A DNA stretch of 64,000 nt from Isoetes taiwanensis (GCA_021234155.1 JAJEKV010000032.1:6602736-6666735), one strand, 5' to 3'. Shown: positions 11,801 to 22,961, counted from the first letter of the stretch. Made by a program: numbers and translations. The notes: generated from the sequence alone by a model not told the origin.

Positions 11801-13600
11801 TCCACTGCTTTTATTCTAATACTCAACTCTTTTTCTAGTTCCTGAAGAGCAATATTAAAGGGATCAATCATCAAATCCTGTCTAACTCGTCGAATCTGAC
11901 CATAGAGTTCACTCTTAGACCTATGAAAAGTATTAGCCTGCTCTTTACCCCATTTGTTTAACCATTCCTTCATCAAAGCAATTTTATGAACCCATGCTTT
12001 CATACTAGGGAGCCCTTCAACCCTTGAGTGTGAGAGAAGAAAATTCCTGAAGGGGGTACAAAATGCATCTTTCACTAATAGCCCTGTATTGAATTTAAAT
12101 GGAACGTTACCTCTTCGCCTAGTGGAGGGAAGATCCTTAAACTCTAACTTTTGTGGCACATGATCCGACTGAGAGAAGGCAAGGTCTCCTTCAACGAAAC
12201 ACCTATCCATAAAAGGTGCCGACTTATTAGCCAAATAGAATCTATCCAACAAACAATAGACTCTATCCTGACCACTTTGCTTGTTAGACCAGGAATACAA
12301 GGTATTTGATGGAGGGAGAAGAACAAAACCACAATATTGAGGAGGGAATCCCATGCTACCTGCTCCGCCCCCAGAAGATTCTTTTATAACCCAAGCTTTT
12401 GATCCCAAACATCTGTCATATCGAGATCCCCCCCTAAAACCCAGTTATCAACCGTTTGATTCAGCAACCAGACCATGATCTCTTTCCATAACACTGCTCT
12501 TTCAGAAGGATTGTGAGAAGCATGGATATTAATCATACCCCATTGAGTTCCATTGGTTTCATATTGCACAGCCTGCCACCTTCCATCATTTTCCACATGC
12601 TGAACTGTACTAGTCAGCCCTTTCCACAGAATTCTAGTTCCCCCTTTAGTGCCCCTAGCAGCATTAGTGAAGGAGGAATACTGACTACCGATCCAGCCAC
12701 CTAAGGACCTGGCTTCAAAATCTGGGAGCCTATGTTCTTGAATGAGAATAATATCAGCATTCATCGACCTAATGGCAGTCAAAACTCTAGCAAAGCACCT
12801 TTAATTCCACGAGCACGAAACTATCTTCATAATTTAAGTTTAACTGGTGAAGCATAGTCCGCCCCCTTATTAGATCCAATACCATACATGCACCCCAATA
12901 AGTATCTCTATTGCTTGTAGAGAACATTAACTGCCACCTAAGGACAAAGCCCCAATTTCTTCTTGTTACCAGTATGTGTTTAACCCCCAAAATAATAAGG
13001 AAAGTTTGTCTCCATCTAGAAATGTGACACAATTTCCAACAACTAGACTGTCATCTCTATCTAGTAGGAATATAAGGTCCTAGCCCAAATCCTCTTGACA
13101 TATCCGAAATTGCTGACATATCCCAAAAGCTAGATTCCATCATATTTTGATTCCTTTGCATACCCCAGAATGAAATGTCAACTGAGATTTGGCCCGTCCC
13201 GATCCAAGTTAGAGGTAACATTCGAGGTGTCTTTCTAACATTCCCTAGCATACTTCTTACATGCAAGAATGGATTTCTTACCAAATATTTGTTCCCAAGA
13301 ATATATGAAAGATGCCCTGACAAACATCCTTTATCTGACGTACTATCACTGAGCACCACAGGTTTGTATGGAGGCAGAGAGAAAGCCATTCCCATACTAA
13401 CATGTCTATTGTGTTTAGGATTTGTAAGCCCATTTTTATCCCTTCCCACCAAGGTGGATTTAAAAGAAGAGTTTTGACCACACTTACACATCCACTATGT
13501 TTAGGATCTCTAGACCTACCTTTTCCCCCTTCCCGCCAGCTTGACGGATAAATTCCCCCCATGTTCCCTTTAAACCACCCCTCTTAAACACATTCACGAC
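8873..13600 (-). pseudogene. Long L1-like LINE, nearly full length but decayed
   Basis: Read on the minus strand, the element ends in poly(A) at 8884-8873 after the tail ATTCTTACCCTC. 12782-12384 holds the endonuclease (NADIILIQEHRLPDFEARS, then WVLGGDLDM where GGDFN is usual). 12408-10810 holds its end plus the RT: SDHVP, GKFPGPDGFPPELF, LVPKV...WRPIALTNVLYKV, AFLPGRNILDN, LKLDFRRAYDSL and GIRQGCFLAPYLF. The frame then stops, and no YADD box is visible between 10810 and 10733, so a catalytic block appears deleted. 10733-10012 is the connection region. 9861-9133 is the zinc-knuckle end (CPLGCGGFETLDHLFFCP). 13491-12787 is a weak ORF1-like stretch, and 13404-13545 holds an internal duplication of about 95 bp. 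Frameshifts make it inactive. Confidence 0.85.
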
Positions 13601-13816
13601 CCCCCAACAAACTAGTTCCCTTTGTTGCTCTTCTCCCCTTGTTTACCCCCAACTGTCCTATGTTACAAAGAGCCAAGCCCCATCTACCCCCGAGCATTGG
13701 TTTCCTAAGAGAGGCCATAGTATGGTTTGTAGTAGACCATATGTGCATTCAAGTAATCCCGTATGTGCATTCAAGTAGACCCTTGCCACGAACATTGCTA
13801 ACTATGCCAAGACAAA

Positions 13817-15822
13817 TCAATTCTTATTCTCAGAAACACAATTGTCAACTTGCAAGAGTAGAACTTTTGGCAAAGGCTTAAAATCATGATGTTCCACTCT
13901 CATTAATTGCTTGCCATCTGTTCTTGCCAACAATGCTTTATGAAGGGGTTGTGTTGTCGAGGTGAAAGTTGGAGTTAAATCTCCTCTATCTCCAACGTTG
14001 TAACTCTCTAAATTTTGCAAACATTTTGCAATAGAACCTATTGTATAGTTTGGATCAAATGACCAATTCCATGTGCCAAAATGACCATACGAAGCGCCCA
14101 TGAGTGAGAATTCCTGCCAAAGCCATGGGCAATTGCATAGCATTCTTCATAGTGTTTGAATTTAGTTTTAACCTAGAAATGCATGTCCTCTTTTGATCCA
14201 TCTTATCATGTATCAAACACAAAAATTCTTATGACGTCCCGAATGACAAATATCTCAATGAATTATAAATGTTGCGGCAATTTCGTTGTTCCATATTGTG
14301 CCTATCCATTTTATCACGAAGCATCTCCCTCCCTGTGGATTTTTTGTGCTTTCCAACCTTTTCTTTAAATCTGTACACGTTTCACATTTTGAAAAGCTAC
14401 TATTTTCTCGTGAAATAAGGACATCTTTGAAATCTTCATTTCACAAGTGGCTAAAGCTAGATTGAGAGATTTTTGGTAGCCCTTGCATGTTTAGAGATTC
14501 ATTCACTTCCTTTAATATGGACATCATATTGTAGGTAGGTGGCATCACCTTTTGATAATATCTCTCTCCATCACATGTAATTCTACTGCGATGTGGCATC
14601 TGATTAGCTGTAACATCTACCAATTGTGTAAACGCAACCTTTGTGGCCTCCATTCTTTCTGTACTTCGCTTTACAAGTTTGTTTTCATGCATGCCTTTTT
14701 TTGCTTCATTAAGCCACTTGTTTCTCCTATTATAGAAGGTGGCATTTCCATCAAATAACATGCCCTCATATTTTCCATCTTCACCGTTTACACTTGCTGC
14801 AATGCTATCATATGTGAAGATTGTCTGATCATCAAATTTCAAAGACTGATATTCAGTTTGGGCAAATGAGATCTTCTCTCGATTAGTATATTGGCAACAA
14901 TGCTTTGGACAACAATCAACAGATGCAACAATAGCAATATTCTCCATATCAAAAGGGTCGCCCTTGGCTTTTTTCACCACTAATTTGGCTCTCTTACTAC
15001 TAATTCTTCAATCTACCCCCCACATTAGTAATGTCTTCGTCAATTACATGCTTTGCCTCAACCAACGATTCTCCATTGAGCAATATCAAGTTTTTTTTTT
15101 TTGAAGAACTGAGACACTTATATTAAAAGAATGGCAATGATACAAGACGAGTAGTGAGGAAAAAGAATGCCCCGAAGGGACAAAGACACCTCAGCACTCC
15201 ATACTAAAAAACTAGAGCGTAAACTTCCAATCATCTCTAGTAATCACTGTACAAAGTCCCGGCCACCGCATAAGTTTTCCAATCTCAAATGAGTTATCAT
15301 CAACCACCATCTCAAACGTTGTAATTCCAAGGTCATCTTCTCCCAAGTGGGCACTATCAACTTCTTCATTTGTGAAGGCCACAACAATAAAAGAAAATGC
15401 CAACTTATTGTTCTCCTTGTTTAGGACAATCACCCTATTGCCTGGCTATGTAGATCTATCATCTGGATTGAACTCATGACTGCTTTCTCTAGGTAAGATC
15501 ATACCTTTGGGACGAAGCATGATTTTCAACATTTGGTGCACCTGTTAACTGTGGTCTCAAGTTGCTCTTCTTCCATCTCAAAAGAACCAACATGCACCAG
15601 TAGATAATTATGTGATGGAGTTGTAGGTTTGTCATAGATGACCTTTAAAGAAATGCTGACATATCCATCACCTAATATTTGGTTGTGGCAATATCTATTT
15701 GGATTCATAGTGAATATGGTTCCTTCTGCTATATTTGTATTGTTCTCCACGAGCGTAACGTGCATTCCTTCTTGTATTTCCTCACTTTGTAAGTAGCACT
15801 TTTGCTTGGTTACATAATGCAC
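13817..15822 (-). pseudogene. Broken DUF7869-type (DDE-like) transposase gene
   Basis: In minus-strand order: 15822-15526 (EEIQEGMHVTLVENN and following) and 15433 to about 15255 are N-terminal coding pieces. 14980-14441 gives VDVTANQMPHRSRITCDGER and LPKISQSSFSHL. Near 14420-14370 FSKCETCTDLKKRLE is a Cys pair typical of this group. 14143-13817 gives SYGHFGTWNWSFDPNYTIGS and then LLLQVDNCVSENKN, the Asp-Asn...ENKN signature of transposase-like proteins annotated as DUF7869. The frame stops just after this motif and several stops lie between pieces. The gene is also interrupted by the LINE fragment at 15098-15255. The family call rests on motif memory. Confidence 0.6.
15098..15255 (-). mobile_element. 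5'-truncated LINE 3' end inserted in the transposase gene
   Basis: On the minus strand this reads GTACAGTGATTACTAGAGAT onward to TTCTTCAAAAAAA, nearly identical to the last 160 bp of the plus-strand LINE at 27360-28292. The intact sense frame ends VITRDDWKFTL-stop. A T run at 15092-15104 is the poly(A) end. The high similarity of the two copies suggests a recently active subfamily. Confidence 0.85.
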
Positions 15823-15829
15823 ATAACAA

Positions 15830-17285
15830 TTCCATAACTTGAATAATTAGCGACATCCACTCCTGAGAAGGCATGATGTCTCTATAACTATTTATAAATG
15901 CCAATGTGTGTTATTGTTGCTTAAGCTTTTTGAACCTGATTAGAAAAGTTCCAACACATGTTGAATGCTGTAAGATAGATAGATATAAAATGTTGATTGC
16001 TCAAATATTTTGAATAGATGAATTGGGGGTAACTTGCACATGTAGCTAAGTTTATTTGCCTACGTAAATTAAAACAAGTAGTATGGGTACCTTAGAAACC
16101 ATAACGAAATGTATTGTTGCTTCTTTTTAGCTCCAAACCTACAATATCAATGAGAACTTTAATTTCTTAGAAATTATTAAAATATATAGTTGATTTGTAG
16201 ACAATATTACTTGAAAGATATTTGATGTTTTTGGTTATGGAAGTAAACATAGGTAGGTGAAATCTTTGCTATCATGCTAGATATGGAAGCACACCTATTC
16301 TTTGATTTTTGTATTGTAGGTGTGAGTTAAGGCATGGCATAGTAAACATAACCCCAAAATGAATTGAATATCTATGCATGGGCGTGAGGGCTAGTGCTTA
16401 GGCAACAAATTTTCAGGCAGATGCAAGAAAAAGAAAAAAAATTGAGTTTAAGGAACTTCCAACACGTGTTGGTGTTGGATGTGAAAAAATAGGTTTAGGA
16501 TTAAGGCAGAGGCAAAAAGGAATTTCGGGTTAAGGCAAGTTTTCATGTGCTAAGAGGCTGCCCTGCTGCCCTTGGCCTAATCCATCATTTGTTTTGTCCT
16601 TCCGACTCTACTCCACGCATCATTTTCGAAACGTGAAGAAGTTTCTTCACGCGGCTTCAAGCTTGGATGCATAGAGAAGATGAAGATAAGTCAGATGCTT
16701 GTTTTTTTCCTTTATTTCAGGCTTCTTCAAGCGGCTCTGTGCATACTAGGATGATCCAAAAATGAGAAGTTTGGACCGCAATAGTATGCATAGAGAAGAT
16801 GTACTAGGATGATCTGGAAACTCTGGGCTTTGGCAGTAGTAGAGCTGGATCGATGCATACTAGCTTAAGATCTGGAAGAGCAAGAACAGATCTGGAAGTT
16901 TTTAGACATTTCTATTGTAGATATGGATCAGACTAGAAGCTTGGGTAGTAGTAGAGCTGGATCGATGCATGCTTTAGATCCAGACATCATTTTCTTGACT
17001 TTGCTCTATTTTTTTTTCTTTTTTGAGGGTGCCCTATTGTATTTGTTGAAGGAGATGCAACTTATATTGCCCTCGATTTATGGGCTCCTGTTTGCCGATT
17101 CATCCAGCTTAGCTCTGTACAATTTATAGCCATAACTCCGAAAGCACCTATCAGATGGGCAGTAGTAGCAGGATCGGCAACAAAAACGATCTTAGAATCA
17201 ACTGGGAGATTAATACTGTGATGGGTGGAGCGAAAGTTTCAGAAAATCTTGGACAAGGCTATCATGGCGATTGGTAGCTTTATTT
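15830..17285. other. No gene seen; short scattered repeats
   Basis: Two isolated relatives of the palindrome motif appear (AACACATGTTG near 15952 and AACTTCCAACACGTGTTGG near 16456). Between 16660 and 16965 the phrases GCATAGAGAAGATG, CATACTAGGATGATC and GTAGTAGAGCTGGATCGATG each occur twice. No convincing protein-coding frame was found. Confidence 0.5.
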
Positions 17286-17287
17286 CT

Positions 17288-17478
17288 AGAAAATCCCATT
17301 GATCCGAGCCATCGGATCGGCATTCTCGAATGGGCGAGCATGCATCTCTTGCATGCATGCATGCATTGCATGCATTTTCTGTGGCTTTAGTTCATTTGGG
17401 ATCGCTATTTCTTGCAGCTTCTTCATCGACTTCTCATCGGCATTTTCTCCTCTCTCAGCAGTTCCCTTGACTCTTCTT
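17288..17478. repeat. Direct repeat copy 1 (~190 bp)
   Basis: The block from AGAATCCCAT...GATCCGAGCCATCGGATCG through GGGCGAGCATGCATCTCTTG to CTCAGCAGTTCC is repeated at about 17672-17860 with few differences, an offset near 382 bp. The interval also repeats GGGAGCTTTTGTCT...GCGAGCCCTTCGAGAAT, which recurs at about 18367-18408. The long opposing open frames here are a by-product of the duplication. Confidence 0.85.
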
Positions 17479-17671
17479 CTTTTGATACCAGGTAGGGGAG
17501 GGCTTCTCCCTGCTTGGTTTGACAGTTTGGCGTCTTGTTCCATATTGGGACATGTTCTTCCTCGATCTTGTCCCTTTTTCTGCCATCCTTCAGCCTTCGA
17601 CCTCGGTCCCATTTTGATAAAGAAGTTCTCTTTTTGTCGGGAGCTTTTGTCTATTTTCATGCGAGCCCTTC

Positions 17672-17860
17672 GAGAATCCCATCGATCCGAGCCATCGGAT
17701 CGGCATTCTCGATTGGGCGAGCATGCATCTCTTGCATACATGCATGCATTGCATGCATTTTCTGTGGCTTTGGTTCATTTGGGATCGCTATTTCTTGCAG
17801 CTTCTTCATTGACTTCTCATCGGCGTTTTCTGCTCTCTCAGCAGTTCCATTGACTCTCAC
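17672..17860. repeat. Direct repeat copy 2 (~190 bp)
   Basis: Second copy of the block at 17288-17478, with the same ATGCATGCATTGCATGCATT alternating stretch. It is followed at 17900-17990 by a shorter duplication around GGCACGCGTGACTAGCCCCT. Confidence 0.85.
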
Positions 17861-18138
17861 CCATCCTCCTTTAATGTGTATATTATTGTAAATGTTATTT
17901 TTGTTACGTAGCACGCATGACCAGCCCCTCGTTTTTTCGAGGTTGTTTTTTGTCGCGTGGCACGCGTGACTAGCCCCTCACTTTTCGAGGTTGTTGTTTT
18001 CTTATCTTTGTATTCTAGTTTGTTGATGTGCAGGTACAACGGGATGCGCGACTCCGTCTTCTTCAGGCTTCGGGGGTTTCTTGTGGGAGCATTTCTTTTT
18101 TTTGCAGCCTTACGTTGTGTCCAAGCCCCTACCAGAGG

Positions 18139-18203
18139 GCTTATCACTAGGGTTTTTCCTCGAAAACCCGAAAGCGCGAGGTTTTTTAATCCCGGTGATA
18201 AGC
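18139..18203 (+). other. Stem-loop related to the LINE 3' UTR hairpin
   Basis: GCTTATCAC (18139-18147) pairs with GTGATAAGC (18195-18203). Inside, GGGTTTTTCCTCGAAAACCC (18150-18169) forms the hairpin also found at 1142-1160 and 56208-56230, and GGTTTTTTAATCCC follows as in the LINE copies. No pentamer tail is present, so this may be a relative that ends differently. A separate 10-bp-arm hairpin, GTGGGTAGCT...AGCTACCCAC, lies at 18290-18320. Confidence 0.55.
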
Positions 18204-18635
18204 TCTCTGCAGGTACACTTAATCGACATCTGTAGAATTGTTTTGGGGTCCAGATGATATAACTGGATATTCCCTGTGTTTTTTCATTGTGGGTAGCTTG
18301 CAAATATGCAGCTACCCACTCTCAACCATTGTAGAATTCTGCTGAGATGAATGAAAAGCCTAGCTAGGGAGCTTTTGTCTGTTTTTCATGCGAGCCCTTC
18401 GAGAATAACTGATGGGTTTGATTTGCAACCCAATCTGCATATCGGCCCCAAAGAAATATATAAGAGTCAGAATAATCTGTGTTTCCTTCTCTGCTAGCTA
18501 TATTCTGTTACATTGTCACAGATTTTTATCTTCATAGGCGCAAAACTAGCTTCACTGTCAATTCAGAATCATTTGTAAATTCAAGATGCAGAACCACTTA
18601 TGGAGATGTAGAATCAAGAATTTTGAAGGATGTGC

Positions 18636-18765
18636 AGTCGTATCAGTTTCTTGCTCTTGCCTGTATTGCTCAGCAAAAGGGGCTAACTATTTTTTGAATT
18701 GTATTAGTTTCTTGCTCTTGTCTGTATTGCTCAGCAAAAGGGGCTAACTATTTTTTGAATTGTAA
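18636..18765. repeat. 65-bp tandem duplication
   Basis: Two adjacent copies of GTTTCTTGCTCTTGYCTGTA followed by TTGCTCAGCAAAAGGGGCTA and ACTATTTTTTGAATTGTA, nearly identical. Confidence 0.9.
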
Positions 18766-18897
18766 CACGTGGTATTTTTTAATAGGCGTACCGTTTAATT
18801 TTTTAAATGCCTGCCCTCGTACCTTTTTCTTTAATGCCTTGCACCTAAAATAAATAGCCACCTGTGCAATTTTTAAAAAGTCAGTACATGTATTTCC

Positions 18898-18985
18898 TCT
18901 TTCTTTTCTTTTCTTTTTCTTTTTCTTTTTCTTTTTCTTTTTCTTTTTCTTTTTCTTTTTCTTTTTCTTTTTCTTTTCTTTCTTT
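18898..18985. repeat. (CTTTTT)n microsatellite
   Basis: About fourteen hexamer units of CTTTTT with CTTTTC variants. It makes a spurious Phe/Ser-rich open frame that I do not annotate as a gene. Confidence 0.95.
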
Positions 18986-19664
18986 GGCTACACAACGCTC
19001 TTCCTTCTTCTCAAGAACATCATCAGAAGCAGAAGTGATTACGATAGTGACTCATTTGAAGATTGTTCCTCTCAAGGCTGTTTTTAATTGTTGACTTCGT
19101 AATCAGTACTAGCCTAGTTCTGTGACGAGGCTTTTCCTTGCTGAGGTATTATCATATATTTACTTTTTAATACAAAAATCGTATTCTCATAGACAATTTT
19201 TCTTTTTTTTCTTTCTCGCCCAGGCATGTTATAAAGTTTCTAGAACATTTATTGCGGCTCTCTGTAAACTTGATGGCAACCAAACGAGGTGTGTTTTTTA
19301 ATTCATATCTATTTCATTTTATAATAGTTTCTTTTGAAAGTTTATAAGATGCCAAAGTGATATTTAATTGTTTCAATATGGCTATTTAATTGTTTATGGT
19401 ATAAGGTCATATTAGATATTTTTTTATCAATGTTATTGTCACAAAATAGTTCTCTATGGTATAATGTCATGTAATAGAGTTTATTGTTGTCTCTATTAAA
19501 TAAGTCATGTAGCAGATGGTTTATTGGTGTCTAGCTTGCAACAGTACTTAAAGAATATCATCTACTTCAAATGAAATTTTATCTAAATAATATCATCTAC
19601 TTCTATTCTATTCTATTCTTTAATATCTATCCTACACTTCCAAAATAAGTCTTGTAGCTAAACA
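18986..19664. other. No gene seen
   Basis: AT-rich sequence with a small imperfect duplication around GTAATAGAGTTTATTG/GTAGCAGATGGTTTATTG near 19470-19525 and a few ATTCT units at 19601-19622. No supported gene. Confidence 0.4.
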
Positions 19665-20384
19665 CCTTCCAGCATGTGTTGGAGGTTAAATGTGGTTTCT
19701 TCCACTTCCAATTGAACACATAACTTGTTCTTGTAGTTTGGAACCTTAAGTTGTGGCCTAACTTCCAACGTGGGTTGGAAGTTGAAGCTTAAATATAGGT
19801 TTTCCACACTTGTAGTTGAATCTTAGATTTTGTTTTAATGTGGTTTGAGGTTGTGGCATCATTTCCAACATGTGTTGGAAGTTGGTTTTGAAATTAGGTT
19901 GTGGCTTCCAACTTGTGTTGGAAGTTGCAATTCTAAAATGTGACCTAGAAAACCCATTTTCAGGTTAAGATGTTGCTTTACTTCCAACTTGAGTTGGAAG
20001 TTCTATATTCTATTGATGGGATTTGAAGTGGAATAGGTTGAATTTGGGGGTTTTGAAATGAGGTTGTAACATCACTTCCAACACGTGTTGGAACTTAAAA
20101 TATAGGTTTTGAAGTTTGTAGAGCATTCAAAATTTAACCTTGTTTGGTAGTATATGAATTATGTCCCAAGTCTCGTGTCCAATTAATATGGCCTCCAACA
20201 TATGTTGGAGGTTTTTGAAGATGATTCTATTGTATTCTTGGAGACAAACCTAAATACCTTCCAGCATGTGTTGGAGGTTAAATGGGATTTCTTCCACTTC
20301 CAGAATATATTGAACACATAACTTGATCTTGCAGTTTGGAACCCTAAGTTGTGGCCTAACTTCCAACATGGGTTGGAAGTTGAA
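19665..20384. repeat. Palindrome array, left part
   Basis: Nine ~22-bp palindromes of consensus CTTCCAACATGTGTTGGAAG start at 19665, 19761, 19861, 19904, 19980, 20074, 20192, 20257 and 20359. The arms change together: CCTCCAAC pairs with GTTGGAGG at 20192, and CTTCCAAC with GTTGGAAG elsewhere. The first and eighth share flanks, as do the second and ninth, giving a higher-order unit of about 595 bp with seven palindromes. The array is cut at 20384 and resumes in phase at 25190. Confidence 0.9.
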
Positions 20385-20462
20385 AAGTCGCATTTAATTA
20401 AAGTGGGTCAAATCTCGAAATTTGGGACTCAGACTGAAAATAGGACTCATACTAAAGAGAAT

Positions 20463-20823
20463 TCAGACTGAGGGGGAGGGAGAGGGGGCACACCTCGATA
20501 AGGAGAAGGGTAGGAGGAGAAGGAAGGAGGGGCCACAGATTGAAGAGGGGAAAGGGCTAAGTTGGAAGAAGAGGTAGGGGCAGGGAGGGGAGAGGAGAGA
20601 AAAAGGGCAAAGGAGGGATGGGGAGGGGGACGTTGGAAGAAGGGGAGGAAAGGGGAGGGGAGGGGAGGGAAGGGGCAGGGGGAGGGAGAGCAAGGGAGGG
20701 AGGGAAGTGGCAAGGGAAGGGGAAGGGGATAAGTTGGAAGAAGGGAGATGGGGGAGGGAGGGTAGAGAAGAGCAAAGGGACAAAGGAGGATAGGGAGGGG
20801 CAAAGGGGGCAAGAGTCTCCCCC
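20463..20823. repeat. Purine-rich (GA) low-complexity tract
   Basis: About 360 bp almost entirely G and A on the plus strand, built on GGGGAGGGG-like units with ATGGGGAGGGG and AAGTTGGAAGA blocks recurring. It yields several overlapping Pro/Ser/Leu-rich open frames that I regard as artefacts. An (AAT/AAATA)-rich stretch follows at 20834-20900. Confidence 0.9.
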
Positions 20824-21059
20824 ACCCCCTCCAAAATAATAATAATAATATTAATAATATAAATAAATAAATAAAAATAAATAAATTACAGATTAATTAA
20901 TTATAAGTTAATATAATTAGTTTGTCAATGTAATTAAATAGACAAATTAGAGAAACATTTATGAGTCAATACAATTAATTAATTTAGCCTAGACCATTTC
21001 TCGCCTCACAAGGCGAGAATGTGCAGGGGATTGAAGCCATGTCGAAGCCAGGCTCCATT

Positions 21060-21450
21060 GCCATCGCCATCTGTGGTATGGTGTGCCGATACCATGGCAA
21101 AGAGGGAATCTTCGGAGGAATTTTGAGGTACGGTAGGGTGCTTGAAACTCTGCCTTAGTATTGTTTCCTGCAATGCCACCAAGTACAAGCAATGGCGAGG
21201 TAACTAGCATCCAGATGAGAGTGATTACAACAATGGTTCCAAATGGAAGGGCAGCTGTTGAATTGTAAACTATTGCAACTGTGTTCAAGAAAGCAAATGT
21301 CAAGAACAAAGGTCCGCAAAACAGGACACCTGTCAGAAGAATGTTCCGGACCTGCGAATGGATAGAACAGAACAAAACAGTTAAAAGTTCCACAATCAAA
21401 TGGTCCTAAGACACAGAACTCCAGCTTACCCAGTTTTTTGCAGCACCAGC
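21060..21450 (-). pseudogene. Captured TM9SF (EMP70/nonaspanin) gene fragment
   Basis: On the minus strand an exon starting at 21351, right after an acceptor ending TTCGCAG, encodes VRNILLTGVLFCGPLF, then NTVAIVYNSTAALPFGT, VTSPLLVLGGIAGNN and KAEFQAPYRT. These are strongly conserved membrane-segment sequences of the transmembrane-9 superfamily (Golgi/endosome nine-span proteins). Beyond about 21125 one frameshift occurs (SLFAMVSAHHTTDG where PSLPWYRHTIPQ is expected), and homology then ends. Upstream, GAAKNW and a GTAAGC donor (near 21425-21445) show the preceding exon edge and the intron were captured too. Capture therefore occurred at DNA level. It is a fragment and not functional. Confidence 0.85.
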
Positions 21451-21919
21451 AGCGGCCGACGAAAATCCCCTATTTGTGCTTTTGTGTTTCTACTTATGTT
21501 TGTTCTTCCGGCAGAACTTCGATGCGAAACATGGCGGGGCCAAAACAGGGGCGGGCCTTTCATGTGCTTCTTCGTCTTACCCTTCTTCTTGCATCTTGAT
21601 CCCCTACTTCTTGCATCTTTGTCTGCTTCTTCCCCTGCTTCTTGCTTCCTCATCTGCTTCTTGTTTGATCCATCTGTTTCATGCCTTGTTTCTGCTTGAT
21701 CTGTCTTCGTCTTCTTCTTGCTTTTCTATTTGCTACATTCCCTGTTTCTTAGAGAGCTCAGGAATTTACCCTATAGATAAACGGCAAGATCCGGAAAATG
21801 AAACAGGAACTGGGGCTAGAGCAGGGGAAGAAGCACATATTAGGAGTCCCCGCAGTGATGAATGTGCATCCATGCGGCTCCAGAAGTCTTACCCAGCATG
21901 AAATCAGATCGAATCTTCA

Positions 21920-22260
21920 GATCCGGCGTCTTCAGATCCGGCGTCTTCAAATCGAATTGGCCCCTTGCATCCGTCATTCCCGTGGCCACAATAAATGGCT
22001 CCAGAGCGCAGGGGTTATCCAAGCGCAGGGAAGTAACTGCGAATTATCCAAGCGCAGGGATGTGACTGTGGATTTGTTGTCTGCCAGAGAAGGAAGTTAT
22101 CAAAATTCGAAGGCTCTGGATGTGCCATTTAGCTCGAGAGTTCGACCGGCGACCATGCAAGAAGCTTCAACAAGAGTTCGACCGGCGGCCATGCAAGAAG
22201 CTTCAACAACAAAGTTCCCTTGCAGATCCGATTCACAGATCTGACCTTGCAGATCCGACC
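21920..22260. repeat. Minisatellite-like GATCCG/TTCGACCGGCG repeats
   Basis: CTTCAGATCCGGCGT occurs in tandem at about 21918-21950. AGAGTTCGACCGGCGRCCAT followed by GCAAGAAGCTTCAACAA occurs twice at 22137-22213. GCAGATCCGA/CACAGATC variants follow to 22270. No gene. Confidence 0.75.
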
Positions 22261-22812
22261 TCACAGATCCAATTCAAAGATTCACAGCTAAAGAAAAAGA
22301 TAATTCGAGAAGGAGTAAAGAGAGGCTGCTATGGCCATAGCCGGGTCTTCAGCAAGGGATTAGAGCCATGGCGGAAAAGCGCAGGACCAAAAGGTATGTA
22401 CCAAATTCAAATTTCGAAAATGAGGGGGGAAAAAAGCGGGGTAGAGTAAAAAGAACAATAAAGATTCGAAAAAGAAATAGAGGATTTATTTGTTTGAAGG
22501 TTTACCTTTTTGGCAAGTATTTAATGACGTGTATTCAAGTCATATTTGAGTGATTTATAGTTTAATGCCATATTAGAACATCATTTCAAGCATTCTTTGT
22601 ATGCTCGTTTCATAGAAAATATAGAGGGAGTGTATTTGTTTTATACAAAATACATAGGATATTTGTGTTTATTGAAAAATACATAGTATATAGGATATTG
22701 TGCTTATTAAAAAATAAACAGTATATATTGCCCCATTTAAAAAAGCTATCTTTGGAAAAAACTATAGGTAAACATTGACATATAGTCGAGAAAGGCCCTC
22801 AGAGGGGCCTTA

Positions 22813-22961
22813 AGGGCCTTTCTCGACTCGCGAGTCGAGAAAGGCCCTCAGAGCTGCCTTTTTTATTCTGAGCTTCCTTTTCTCGACTCGCGAGTCAAGA
22901 AAGGGCCTCAGACGCGTTTTTCACTCTAAGCTGCTTTTCTCGACTCGCGGGTAGAGAAAGG
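22813..22961. repeat. Three spaced palindromes of CTCGACTCGCGAGTCGAG type
   Basis: A 36-bp perfect palindrome (22813-22848, centre CTCGACTCGCGAGTCGAG) is followed by degenerate copies centred near 22891 and 22947. An extra half-site (GTCGAGAAAGGCCCTC) stands at 22785-22800. Each copy is followed by GGCCTCAGA/CCCTCAAAC-like text, a period of about 55-60 bp. Confidence 0.9.

Noticed and set aside
17286-17914. Overlapping open frames of 85-184 codons on both strands
   Set aside because: They coincide with duplicated DNA, overlap each other in all phases, and show no conserved motif.
18864-19094. Open frame with a Ser-Phe repeat
   Set aside because: Pure translation of the (CTTTTT)n microsatellite.
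19665-20384. CRISPR-like array of short repeats
   Set aside because: The repeats are palindromes inside a longer tandem unit, spacers are themselves repeated, and the context is a plant nuclear genome.
20447-20839. Long Pro/Ser/Leu-rich open frames on both strands
   Set aside because: They come from a nearly pure G/A tract; every phase is open and no domain is present.
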